From DATAYF01 sp036272735 (GTDB lineage Bacteria > Chloroflexota > Ktedonobacteria > Ktedonobacterales > Ktedonobacteraceae), in NCBI GenBank assembly GCA_036272735.1, contig DATAYF010000602.1, positions 1-8,757 on the forward strand: a stretch of 8,757 bases of DNA, read 5' to 3'. Both the position numbers and the translations under genes were made by a program. The first letter of the stretch is position 1; each line of letters opens with the position of its first letter. The notes under the pieces are model-generated. The model saw nothing but the letters and a program-made list of their open reading frames with translations, had not been told where the DNA came from and did no database searches. Shown in pieces: positions 1 to 6,165 of the stretch.

Positions 1-7
1 CTTGGCT

Positions 8-13
8 TATAAT
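8..13 (+). promoter_or_regulatory. -10 box (TATAAT) for the HTH gene
   Basis: A perfect TATAAT lies 23 bases before the GTG start of the first gene. A start of transcription near base 19-20 would leave a 5' leader of under 20 bases. The matching -35 box would fall off the left edge of the window, so the promoter cannot be fully confirmed. Confidence 0.5.
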
Positions 14-36
14 TACCAGAAAAACGGGGTGCTTCC

Positions 37-228
37 GTGGGTGATAAAGATTTCCTCTCAGTCGAAGAGGTAGCGAAACGTCTTGGTTTAAAAGAAGAAA
101 CCATACGCACGTATATTCGCGAAGGATCATTGAATGCATACCGCTTTGGCAATCTCCTTCGTATCCGTATCGATGATTTTGAGAAGTTTGTGCAAGAGCG
201 AAAAATTAGGAGAAACGAGGAAAAGTAA
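37..228 (+). CDS. Small excisionase-family helix-turn-helix protein
   Basis: A 63-residue protein consisting of almost nothing but one winged helix-turn-helix of the MerR/excisionase type (HTH_17 style). FLSVEEVAKRLGLKEETIRT (about residues 6-25) gives the two helices, YRFGNLLRIRIDDFEKFV (35-52) gives the wing and trailing helix, and the tail is basic (ERKIRRNEEK). Proteins of this kind bind DNA as transcription regulators or as recombination-directionality factors; the sequence cannot tell which. The start is GTG; an in-frame TAA at 10-12 prevents a longer protein, and only a weak purine-rich ACGGGG precedes the start. It is immediately upstream of tRNA-Gln but has its own promoter. No integrase is visible next to it, so a regulator role is at least as likely as excision. 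Confidence 0.8.
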   Translation: MGDKDFLSVEEVAKRLGLKEETIRTYIREGSLNAYRFGNLLRIRIDDFEKFVQERKIRRNEEK

Positions 229-257
229 TTTTCTGGGAAATGGTAGTGATTGATACC

Positions 258-286
258 TTGTCAATATCTTTGTGGCATGATATAAT
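258..286 (+). promoter_or_regulatory. Sigma-70-type promoter of tRNA-Gln
   Basis: TTGTCA (258-263), a 17-base spacer, then TATAAT (281-286). Transcription would start near base 293, about 30 bases before the mature tRNA. The same TTGTCA-17-TATAnT layout appears upstream of infC, which supports both calls. Confidence 0.75.
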
Positions 287-323
287 CGCACTATGCTTGC
301 GGTTCTGTGGGCTGGTGAATTTT

Positions 324-395
324 TCGGGTGTGGCCAAGCGGTAAGGCGGCAGACTTTGGATCTGTTATTCCCAGGTTCGAATCCTGGCACCCGAG
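324..395 (+). tRNA. tRNA-Gln (anticodon TTG)
   Basis: A full cloverleaf can be drawn. Acceptor stem TCGGGTG (324-330) pairs with CACCCGA (388-394). The D arm starts with GCC (333-335) and has a GCGGTAA-type loop. The anticodon stem GCAGA (349-353) pairs with TCTGT (361-365) around the loop CTTTGGA, with anticodon TTG at 356-358. The T stem CCAGG (371-375) pairs with CCTGG (383-387) around TTCGAAT. G395 is the discriminator base. The bases that follow (CCG) do not spell CCA, so CCA must be added by a nucleotidyltransferase. Anticodon TTG reads CAA and, by wobble, CAG. It has its own promoter, and a candidate terminator hairpin follows. Confidence 0.96.
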
Positions 396-417
396 CCGAG
401 TGTTTTCTCTTAGGAAT

Positions 418-469
418 AATGCAGATGTTGGCGTATGGTAGCGTAGCTGATATCTGCATTCTGCTTTTT
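418..469 (+). terminator. Candidate hairpin terminator after tRNA-Gln
   Basis: AATGCAGAT (418-426) and ATCTGCATT (452-460) form a perfect 9-bp stem around a 25-base loop, followed by CTGC and a run of five T (465-469). The loop is long for an intrinsic terminator and the T run starts four bases after the stem, so this could instead be a structured leader of glmU. Either way it separates the tRNA from glmU. Confidence 0.45.
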
Positions 470-521
470 CCTTCGCTCTCTTCGTTATCGAAAGCATAAA
501 GAAGGTTTGTATAAATCATCT

Positions 522-1961
522 ATGCATACATATATGAACGTGGTACTGGCGGCTGGTAAAGGGACGCGTATGCGTTCGTCTTTATCCAAAATACTTCACC
601 GCCTGGCTGGGGTGCCGCTGCTGGGTCATGTGCTCAATTCCATTGCTGCTATTCCCTCTACTGCTGCTTTTTCTTCTCTCACCGATACCATTACTACGCA
701 TCATCCACCTATCGTTGTGCTCGGGCACGAGGCCGAACAGATAGTGGCAACCTTTGGCGACCAGTGTCTATACGCGCTTCAGGAAGAGCAGTTGGGCACG
801 GGCCACGCCGTGTTGGCGGCGCAGTCAACCGTTGACGCGCTCGATCCGGTGCCGGACATCGTGCTGGTGAGTTATGGCGATACCCCGCTTGTGCGTAGTG
901 AAGTGCTCGCTGAGTTGTTGCGTGAACACGTCGTCCAGCAAGCTTCGGTGACCTTTTTGACCGCGTATACCGAGCAACCTTCCGACTTTGGACGTATCGT
1001 GCGTGATGCACGCGGCCATGTGCGGCAGATTGTGGAGATGAAACGTGCCAGCGAGGAGCAGAAGCGCATTCGAGAAATCAACTCCGGCGTGTATTGTTTT
1101 GACCGTGCCTGGCTCTGGCCCGCGCTGCACGCACTGCCACGCAATCCTTCCGGTGAATATTTCTTGACCGACTTGATTGCGGTCGCAGCCGCACAAGAGC
1201 AGGTGATTGCGACGGTGCAGGGCACGCTGGAAGAGACCATTGGCGTGAACAATCGTGTGCAACTGGCCGAGGCTGAACGTTTGCTGCGTCGCCGCGTGCT
1301 GGAACGCCACATGTATGCCGGGGTCACCATTGTTGATCCGGCGACGACCTATATCGAGGATGGCGTGCAGATTGGGCAAGATACGGTGATTTTGCCGGGT
1401 ACGATGATTAGTGGCGAGACAAAGATTGGGGCCGAGTGTCGTATCGGGCCAGGTACGACGATTGAGCAATCAAACATTGGGGATCGGTGTGTTGTGCGTA
1501 ATTCGGTCGTAGAAGCGTCTCTTGTAGAGGATGACGTGTCGATGGGTCCCTTCTGCCATTGTCGTCCAGGAGCACACCTGGCGCGTGGTGTACGTATGGG
1601 CAACTTCGGCGAGGTCAAAAATTCGTATATTGGCGCGGAAACGGATATGCACCACTTTAGCTATATTGGTGACTCTACCGTCGGCGAGCACGTCAATATT
1701 GGCGCTGGTACGGTCACGTCCAATTATAACGGTCTCACCAAAGAAAAATATCGTACGACAATTGGCGATAGTGCCTTTATCGGTTGCGACACCATTCTAG
1801 TCCCTCCTGTAACTGTCGGTGATCATGCCATGACAGGGGCGGGTTCTGTGGTGAACAGAGATGTTCCTCCCAACGCGCTGGTGCTTGGCGTGCCTGCTCG
1901 CTTGCAGCGCATGCTGGAAACACCCGGCGATGCCCCCGCTACAGGTGGCGAAAAGGAGTAA
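522..1961 (+). CDS. glmU: Bifunctional GlcNAc-1-P uridyltransferase / GlcN-1-P acetyltransferase GlmU
   Basis: Cytoplasmic enzyme that acetylates glucosamine-1-phosphate with acetyl-CoA and then couples it to UTP, giving UDP-GlcNAc for cell-wall and glycan synthesis. N-terminal nucleotidyltransferase domain: LAAGKGTRM (9-17), GTGHAV (92-97), YGDTPL with metal-binding D120, INSGVYCF (186-193), GEYFLTDLI (211-219), GVNNRVQLAE (241-250). C-terminal left-handed beta-helix from about residue 265, with R348, K366, H378 (catalytic base), Y381, N401 and K407 at the places of E. coli R333, K351, H363, Y366, N386 and K392. At 479 residues it is a little longer than usual, partly through an S/T-rich insertion near residues 43-62. 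The start is uncertain: TTG 507 is too close to the GAAGG at 501-505, ATG 522 is rather far from it, and ATG 534 (MNVVLAAG) matches the family's usual beginning. First gene of a probable three-gene operon. Confidence 0.96.
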   Translation: MHTYMNVVLAAGKGTRMRSSLSKILHRLAGVPLLGHVLNSIAAIPSTAAFSSLTDTITTHHPPIVVLGHEAEQIVATFGDQCLYALQEEQLGTGHAVLAAQSTVDALDPVPDIVLVSYGDTPLVRSEVLAELLREHVVQQASVTFLTAYTEQPSDFGRIVRDARGHVRQIVEMKRASEEQKRIREINSGVYCFDRAWLWPALHALPRNPSGEYFLTDLIAVAAAQEQVIATVQGTLEETIGVNNRVQLAEAERLLRRRVLERHMYAGVTIVDPATTYIEDGVQIGQDTVILPGTMISGETKIGAECRIGPGTTIEQSNIGDRCVVRNSVVEASLVEDDVSMGPFCHCRPGAHLARGVRMGNFGEVKNSYIGAETDMHHFSYIGDSTVGEHVNIGAGTVTSNYNGLTKEKYRTTIGDSAFIGCDTILVPPVTVGDHAMTGAGSVVNRDVPPNALVLGVPARLQRMLETPGDAPATGGEKE

Positions 1962-1969
1962 AGATTACT

Positions 1970-3439
1970 ATGGACGGCCCTGGCTTATCTAGCATAGCCG
2001 CCGCTCTTCAATTTCACGTTCCACAATTCGACGCGAATGCGTGGATACAACTCACGATCCTGGTCGTGGCCCTCATCCTATGCGCGCTTGCGTCCGCTGC
2101 TGAGACAGCGCTCACCTCTATTAGTCGCATTAAGCTGAAAAATATGGTCGAAGAAGGTGATCAACGCGCTGTACAGATTGAGCACCTGCTTGCCGAACCG
2201 AACACGTTCCTTACCACCATCCTGGTGGTCAATAGCGTCGCGCTGATCGTCGCTTCCGGTATGGCGACCGTGCTGGCGTTGCGCTTCTCCGAGACGTGGG
2301 GGGAACTGGCGTCGATCATTGTCATTTCGCTCGTCGTGTTGATTGCGTGCGAGATATCCCCCAAAACCGCTGCCGTGCAAAATCCACTACGCTGGGCGCT
2401 CTTTATCGTTGGTCCTGTGCGCGCTGCTGCCTGGTTGCTGCATCCGATTGTATGGTGCCTTAACGGCGTGACCGCTTTCTTCGTGCGCTTGATGGGTGGT
2501 CGTATCAGGCATCGTGGCCCTTTCGTGACCGAGGAGGAATTGCGCCTGCTGGTGACTGCTGGCGAAGAGGAAGGTGTGCTCGAACAAGAAGAGACGCAAA
2601 TGATTAACAGCATCTTCGAGTTTGCCGATACCACGGTGCGCGAGGTCATGGTGCCTCGCATTGACATGATCACGCTGTCCAGCGAAGCGACGGTGAACAA
2701 CGCGGTCGATCTTGCGCTTGAAGGTGGTTTCTCGCGTATTCCTGTTTACGAAGAGAGCGTGGGCGTCGACGAGGTGATCGGCGTGCTCTACACCAAGGAT
2801 ATGCTCAAACAACTGCGTGAAGGCCACCATCTGGTACCCGTGCGTGATCTGGTGCGCCCGGCCTACTACGTTCCTGAGACCAAGAAGCTCGACGGGCTGC
2901 TGCGCGAAATTCGCCAAAATCGCGTGCACATGGTCATTGCGGTGGATGAATACGGCTCGGTTGCTGGCCTGGTAACGATAGAGGATCTGGTGGAAGAGAT
3001 TGTCGGAGATATTCAAGACGAGTATGACCACGAAGAGAAGCTCTATGAGCAGGTTAGTATGCATCAATTCATCTTTGATGCGAAGGTGAGTATCTATGAC
3101 TTCAATGAACTCATGGATATGCACCTTGATGATTCCGATTATGAGACGCTTGGTGGCTTCGTCTACGCGCAGCTTGATAAAATCCCTAACGCTAACGATA
3201 CCATCACGTTTGAAAACCACACCTTTACGGTGCTAGCTACCAGAGGCCGTCGCATTACCAAAATTCGGGTCGAGCGTGTGCCCGTTACCAGCGCAGTGCC
3301 TCAGAGCGAACAACCTGATATGTTGCTGTTACCTACGCCCCAGGAGCGAGACGAGCAATCTCGCTATGATGAGCAAGAGCAACAAAAACAGACTCAAGGT
3401 TCTGAAGCACCTTCAAACTATGAATACAGAGGCGCGTAA
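1970..3439 (+). CDS. CNNM/CorC-type transporter-like protein (DUF21 + CBS pair + CorC domain)
   Basis: A 489-residue inner-membrane protein of the family often labelled 'hemolysin C' or CorC; characterised relatives export or regulate Mg2+ or Co2+. Order of parts: an N-terminal helix at about 26-46 running into AAETALTSISR (43-53), the DUF21 motif LTTILVVNSVA (81-91), more helices at about 112-175 with EISPKTAA (128-135), then the cytosolic linker TVREVMVPR (222-230). Two CBS domains follow (about 225-350), ending in DEYGSVAGLVTIEDLVEEIV (326-345), and then the CorC/transporter-associated domain (about 358-435). The last 50 residues are Gln/Glu-rich and probably disordered. ATG 1970 is preceded by AGGAG at 1954-1958, inside the end of glmU, with an 8-base intergenic gap, so translation is probably coupled to glmU. 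The substrate cannot be read from the sequence, and toxin activity is unlikely despite the family's old name. Confidence 0.93.
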   Translation: MDGPGLSSIAAALQFHVPQFDANAWIQLTILVVALILCALASAAETALTSISRIKLKNMVEEGDQRAVQIEHLLAEPNTFLTTILVVNSVALIVASGMATVLALRFSETWGELASIIVISLVVLIACEISPKTAAVQNPLRWALFIVGPVRAAAWLLHPIVWCLNGVTAFFVRLMGGRIRHRGPFVTEEELRLLVTAGEEEGVLEQEETQMINSIFEFADTTVREVMVPRIDMITLSSEATVNNAVDLALEGGFSRIPVYEESVGVDEVIGVLYTKDMLKQLREGHHLVPVRDLVRPAYYVPETKKLDGLLREIRQNRVHMVIAVDEYGSVAGLVTIEDLVEEIVGDIQDEYDHEEKLYEQVSMHQFIFDAKVSIYDFNELMDMHLDDSDYETLGGFVYAQLDKIPNANDTITFENHTFTVLATRGRRITKIRVERVPVTSAVPQSEQPDMLLLPTPQERDEQSRYDEQEQQKQTQGSEAPSNYEYRGA

Positions 3440-3442
3440 AAC

Positions 3443-4369
3443 ATGATTCCAACATTTGCTAGCCTTCCATCATCGGTGCGGATTGTGGAAGTTGGACCGC
3501 GAGATGGTCTGCAAAATGAAAAGGCGCTGCTTTCAACGGAGCAAAAGCTTGAGTTTATTCGTTTGCTCACGGTTGCTGGCTTGCCGGTTATCGAGGCGAC
3601 TTCGTTTGTCAGTCCCAAAGCTATCCCCCAGCTTAGCGACGCCCACGCGGTACTGTCCGCGTTGACGCCATCCGCTCAGACTGAATACCCCGTGCTTGTG
3701 CCCAACCTCAAGGGGATGGAACGCGCTCTAGAGGCGGGAGTACGCTCGCTGGCTGTGTTTACGGCGGCGAGTGAAAGTTTTACGCAACATAACATTCGCG
3801 CCACCATCGCTGAAAGCCTGGAAAAATTTCGTCCGGTGGTGGCCCGCGCACAGCAGACAGGTATACAAGCGCGTGGTTATATCTCGACTGTGTTCGGCTG
3901 TCCCTATGAAGGGGCTGTTGATCCACGGCGTGTGTTGGAGGTTGCTCTGGCACTGCTGGACATGGGTGTGACCGAGCTTTCGCTTGGTGACACCATTGGT
4001 GTAGCGACTCCCAATCAAGTGGTTGAGGTGCTCAATCTTTTGACGACCGAGGGGCACATTCCCCTATCTCGCCTGGCCGTGCACTTCCATGATACGCGTG
4101 GCACAGCGCTGGCGAACGTGCTGACCGCGTTGCAAATGGGTATCAGCATTATCGATTCGTCCGCCGGTGGCCTTGGTGGCTGTCCCTATGCTCCCGGTGC
4201 CGCTGGTAACCTGGCGACCGAGGATCTGCTCTACATGCTACATGGCATGGGTATCCATACCGGGGTTGATCTCGCGAAAGTGGTGGCGGCCACGCATTTT
4301 ATCGCACCGCTGCTCGGCCACGCACCCACGAGCAAGTATTACCAGGCGGCCCTCTCTACAAATTGCTAG
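3443..4369 (+). CDS. mvaB: Hydroxymethylglutaryl-CoA lyase
   Basis: Cleaves HMG-CoA to acetyl-CoA and acetoacetate, the last step of leucine breakdown and of ketogenesis. It is a DRE-TIM-barrel aldolase of 308 residues, the normal bacterial length. Active-site residues match the human enzyme in register: R20-D21 (VEVGPRDGLQNEK; human R41/D42), E51 (human E72), metal ligands H214 and H216 in VHFHDTRG (human H233/H235), the signature Cys C247 in GLGGCPYAPGAAGN (human C266) and N256 (human N275). ATG 3443 follows the upstream stop by only 3 bases, with AGAGG at 3428-3432 as ribosome site, so it belongs to the glmU operon. Its stop codon TAG is also the first three bases of the direct repeat flanking a MITE-like insertion. 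A second copy of its last codons lies 1,030 bases downstream. No other leucine-degradation gene is in the window. Confidence 0.95.
   Translation: MIPTFASLPSSVRIVEVGPRDGLQNEKALLSTEQKLEFIRLLTVAGLPVIEATSFVSPKAIPQLSDAHAVLSALTPSAQTEYPVLVPNLKGMERALEAGVRSLAVFTAASESFTQHNIRATIAESLEKFRPVVARAQQTGIQARGYISTVFGCPYEGAVDPRRVLEVALALLDMGVTELSLGDTIGVATPNQVVEVLNLLTTEGHIPLSRLAVHFHDTRGTALANVLTALQMGISIIDSSAGGLGGCPYAPGAAGNLATEDLLYMLHGMGIHTGVDLAKVVAATHFIAPLLGHAPTSKYYQAALSTNC
4328..4347 (+). repeat. 20-base direct repeat, left copy (inside mvaB 3' end)
   Basis: The 20 bases starting ACGAGCAAG and ending CCAGGC, which encode TSKYYQ plus part of the next codon, recur exactly at 5358-5377. Diverged but alignable sequence flanks both copies, so this is a relic of homologous gene ends rather than a chance match. 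Confidence 0.85.
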
Positions 4370-4504
4370 ATAACGCGATGTGCACGTTTCACAAAACAGG
4401 GTCCAGGGGCGGTAGCCCCTGGCGGGGTGTGGGGTGTCCCCACCTGCTCTTTCTCCTTGCCGCCGAAGGCGGCGAAAAAACTTGCACATCGGGTTAGATA
4501 ACGC
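4367..4504. mobile_element. MITE-like palindromic element with 10-base flanking repeats
   Basis: A non-coding insert between mvaB and the acetyltransferase gene. TAGATAACGC occurs at 4367-4376 and again at 4495-4504, resembling a target-site duplication. Just inside are near-perfect terminal inverted repeats, CGATGTGCACGTTT (4376-4389) and AAACTTGCACATCG (4478-4491), 13 of 14 paired; three extra bases (GGT) separate the right one from its flanking repeat. The interior holds three perfect GC-rich hairpins: CCAGGGGC/GCCCCTGG (4403-4422), GTGGGG/CCCCAC (4429-4443) and GCCGCC/GGCGGC (4459-4473). It encodes no transposase, so it would need one in trans. Removing the element and one repeat copy (128 bases) would leave 21 bases between the mvaB stop and the next start codon. 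Alternatively it is a REP/BIME-like intergenic repeat. Confidence 0.65.
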
Positions 4505-4518
4505 AAAAGGAATTTGCT

Positions 4519-5346
4519 ATGACTGTAACTCAGCATGTTATTCGTCAGACAATCCAAAAGCTAAACCTTTCCGGTCAGGCGCTCTGTGTCCATTCGTCAC
4601 TCAGTTCCTTTGGTCACGTTGAGGGTGGAGCGGTGACCATTTTAAATGGTCTGCTTGCTGAAGGTTGCACGGTGCTAGTTCCAACCTTTACCTATGATTT
4701 CGCAATGTCTCCTCCTGAAGATCCAGCACTGCGCCCCCAACACAACGGTTACAATTATACAAACGCGTCTTATGGTAATAAAGAGCGTGTCTATACCCCG
4801 AACTATCAGGAAGTGGTGAGAGATATGGGTGCTCTGCCCGCTGTCGTTGCTGCACACCCTCAACGCGTACGTGGCAATCATGCTCTGAATTCGTTGGCTG
4901 CCATAGGTCCACTCGCTGAGGAATTGATCGCCAAGCAATCACCCTTGGATGTGTATGCACCATTCCGGTCATTGCTTGCTCATCATGGCACAGTCATTAT
5001 GATAGGAGTTGGTTTGACCCGCATGACGCTGATCCACTATGCCGAGCAGCAAGCCGGGCGCACGCTCTTCCGACGCTGGGCAAATAGCTCTGAAGGTCAG
5101 ATTATCGAGATGGAGGTTGGCAGTTGCTCGGAGGGTTTTGGCAATTTTGATTCTATTTTTGCGCCTTTCGAACGACGTGTCACGGTGGAAATGAGCTTGT
5201 GGCGCATCTTTGATGCTGCTTCCGTGGTCTCTGAAGCTATGGAAGCTATTCAGGCAAATCCTCACATTACACACTGCATTGAGGAAAATTGTGAGCGCTG
5301 CAATGATGCTGTAATGGGAGGACCTCTTCTAAAATCAACACATTGA
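4519..5346 (+). CDS. AAC(3)-family aminoglycoside N-acetyltransferase-like protein
   Basis: A 275-residue member of the antibiotic N-acetyltransferase (AAC(3)) fold, whose known members transfer acetyl from acetyl-CoA to the 3-amino group of aminoglycosides. Visible motifs: VHSSLSSFGHVEGGA (24-38), VPTFTYDF (54-61), RGNHALNSLAAIGPLAEEL (118-136) and the active-site block SPLDVYAPFRSLLAHHGTV (141-159) running to IGVGLTRMTLIHYAEQQAG, with the family's conserved H173 and E176. The C-terminus carries a Cys cluster, C253-x4-C258-x2-C261, which may bind metal. AAGGA (4507-4511) sits 7 bases before ATG 4519. Many chromosomal members have unknown substrates, so a resistance role is not shown. By eye its third codon positions are more A/T-rich than those of glmU and the CNNM gene, and it lies between two copies of the mvaB 3' end, both consistent with acquisition. 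Confidence 0.88.
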   Translation: MTVTQHVIRQTIQKLNLSGQALCVHSSLSSFGHVEGGAVTILNGLLAEGCTVLVPTFTYDFAMSPPEDPALRPQHNGYNYTNASYGNKERVYTPNYQEVVRDMGALPAVVAAHPQRVRGNHALNSLAAIGPLAEELIAKQSPLDVYAPFRSLLAHHGTVIMIGVGLTRMTLIHYAEQQAGRTLFRRWANSSEGQIIEMEVGSCSEGFGNFDSIFAPFERRVTVEMSLWRIFDAASVVSEAMEAIQANPHITHCIEENCERCNDAVMGGPLLKSTH

Positions 5347-5402
5347 CCCATGAACCTACGAGCAAGTATTACCAGGCCGCGCAAGCAAGCGATTGCCAAT
5401 AG
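5343..5402 (+). pseudogene. Orphan second copy of the mvaB 3' end
   Basis: Reading from 5343 gives LTHEPTSKYYQAAQASDCQ and a TAG stop at 5400-5402. The true end of mvaB (from 4313) reads LGHAPTSKYYQAALSTNC and stop. The two align residue for residue over most of this length, with 20 identical bases in the core (5358-5377). No lyase sequence is visible before it: the preceding DNA is the end of the acetyltransferase gene, whose TGA stop overlaps it. It is therefore a broken remnant, either of a former tandem mvaB copy or of the original gene end displaced by an insertion. Confidence 0.75.
5358..5377 (+). repeat. 20-base direct repeat, right copy
   Basis: Exact match to 4328-4347. It lies in the orphan mvaB tail just after the acetyltransferase gene, so the two copies bracket the MITE-like element and that gene. 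Confidence 0.85.
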
Positions 5403-5410
5403 CGTATTGG
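5396..5410. repeat. Small inverted repeat
   Basis: CCAATA-GCG-TATTGG is a perfect 6-bp palindrome with a 3-base centre, overlapping the stop of the mvaB remnant and lying about 75 bases before the GNAT start. It could be an operator or nothing. The rest of 5403-5483 shows no convincing promoter. Confidence 0.3.
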
Positions 5411-5483
5411 TTGCGTACTTATACCAGGAACAAAGCTGGTTTGTTTTGGCTCTTTGTAAGTCCAGGGAAGGAGATACAACGTT

Positions 5484-6077
5484 ATGAGCTCTGAAGAGAA
5501 TCTTGAGTTAGTCAAGCCATCTCTTGAGTATGGCCCCGAATATTTGGCTATGGTCGAAGAATCCCTCCAGTCAGGTGAAGGGTATGGTCACAACAACATC
5601 GAACTGGCGCGTGCAGATTTTGCGCTGTTTGTACGAGAGCTTGAGGAGGAGGCTGAAGGAATTGGCCTCCCTCCTGGCATTCCACCACAGCAGACCTATT
5701 TTCTCCTCAGGGATGGCAAGATGGTTGTAGGAGAGATTCGCTTCCGGCCAAATGTATCGCCGCCATATGAAAAATATTCTGGACACATTGGCTACAATAT
5801 TCGCCCTTCACAGCGGGGTAAACGGTATGGTACTCGTCAACTGGCTCTGGTGCTAGCTGAGGCCCGCAAGTTAGGTTTGGCGGGAGTTTCATTGACCATC
5901 AGGGACGATAATCCAGGCTCTGTACGCGTGATTGAAAAGAATGGCGGCAAACGGTTACGTGTCATCGAAAATCCCGTCAGTGCACGTGTCGTGATCACAG
6001 AAAGTGGTGAATTGCAGATAGTGGATGTGGTGCGAACAGGAGAAAAATGTGATCTTTACTGGATTGCTCTACATTGA
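5484..6077 (+). CDS. GNAT-family N-acetyltransferase
   Basis: A 197-residue acetyl-CoA-dependent N-acetyltransferase of unknown substrate, resembling the 'predicted acetyltransferase' group with the IGYNIRPSQRGKRYGT motif. The pyrophosphate-binding loop (motif A) is at about 102-120 with Q110-R-G-K-R-Y-G116, and the following helix TRQLALVLAEARKLG runs 117-131. The NPGSVRVIEKNGG block (143-155), typical of GNAT motif B, comes next. The N-terminal 70 residues are acidic. AAGGAG (5468-5473) lies 10 bases before ATG 5484, a strong ribosome site. The last six codons and the TGA stop (from 6057) form part of the left arm of a perfect 58-base palindrome, so the present C-terminus YWIALH may be shaped by that repeat. 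It is the last plus-strand gene before a convergent protease gene. Confidence 0.9.
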   Translation: MSSEENLELVKPSLEYGPEYLAMVEESLQSGEGYGHNNIELARADFALFVRELEEEAEGIGLPPGIPPQQTYFLLRDGKMVVGEIRFRPNVSPPYEKYSGHIGYNIRPSQRGKRYGTRQLALVLAEARKLGLAGVSLTIRDDNPGSVRVIEKNGGKRLRVIENPVSARVVITESGELQIVDVVRTGEKCDLYWIALH

Positions 6078-6114
6078 TGGTCTACGTAGACCATCAATGT
6101 AGAGCAATCCAGTA
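6057..6114. repeat. Perfect 58-base palindrome at the 3' end of the GNAT gene
   Basis: Bases 6057-6085 and 6086-6114 are exact reverse complements, 29 bp per arm with no spacer; the centre is GTCTACGTAGAC. The left arm contains the last coding bases and stop of the GNAT gene, and the right arm is non-coding. In RNA it would make a very stable hairpin protecting or ending the message, but no T tract follows. It could also form a cruciform in DNA. Confidence 0.95.
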
Positions 6115-6117
6115 GCA

Positions 6118-6165
6118 GCGCACGTATACTCTGCAGGCATTACGTGCGCACTCTCATTATTTTTG
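6118..6165. terminator. Second hairpin between convergent genes, candidate terminator
   Basis: GCGCACGTA (6118-6126) pairs perfectly with TACGTGCGC (6141-6149) around a 14-base loop. On the plus strand it is followed by ACTCTCATTATTTTT, a loose T-rich tail (6150-6164) that overlaps the end of the protease gene. It comes directly after the 58-base palindrome; together the two hairpins fill nearly all of the 79-base gap between the GNAT and protease stops and probably end transcription from one or both sides. Confidence 0.5.

Noticed and set aside
507..521. TTG at 507 as the glmU start
   Set aside because: Only one base separates it from GAAGG, and the extra residues precede the family's normal beginning; ATG 522 or 534 is more likely.
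825..1469. Long open frame on the minus strand (214 codons) inside glmU
   Set aside because: It lies antisense to an unmistakable glmU, its product has no recognisable motif and its composition is that of a shadow frame.
2387..3220. 277-codon open frame on the minus strand inside the CNNM gene
   Set aside because: It is fully covered by the CBS and CorC domains on the plus strand; its His/Arg-rich product looks like reverse-complement coding bias, and no ribosome site was found.
4376..4491. The GC-rich hairpins between mvaB and the acetyltransferase gene as an intrinsic terminator
   Set aside because: On the plus strand the last hairpin is followed by A residues, not T residues; the terminal inverted repeats and flanking duplication fit a mobile element better.
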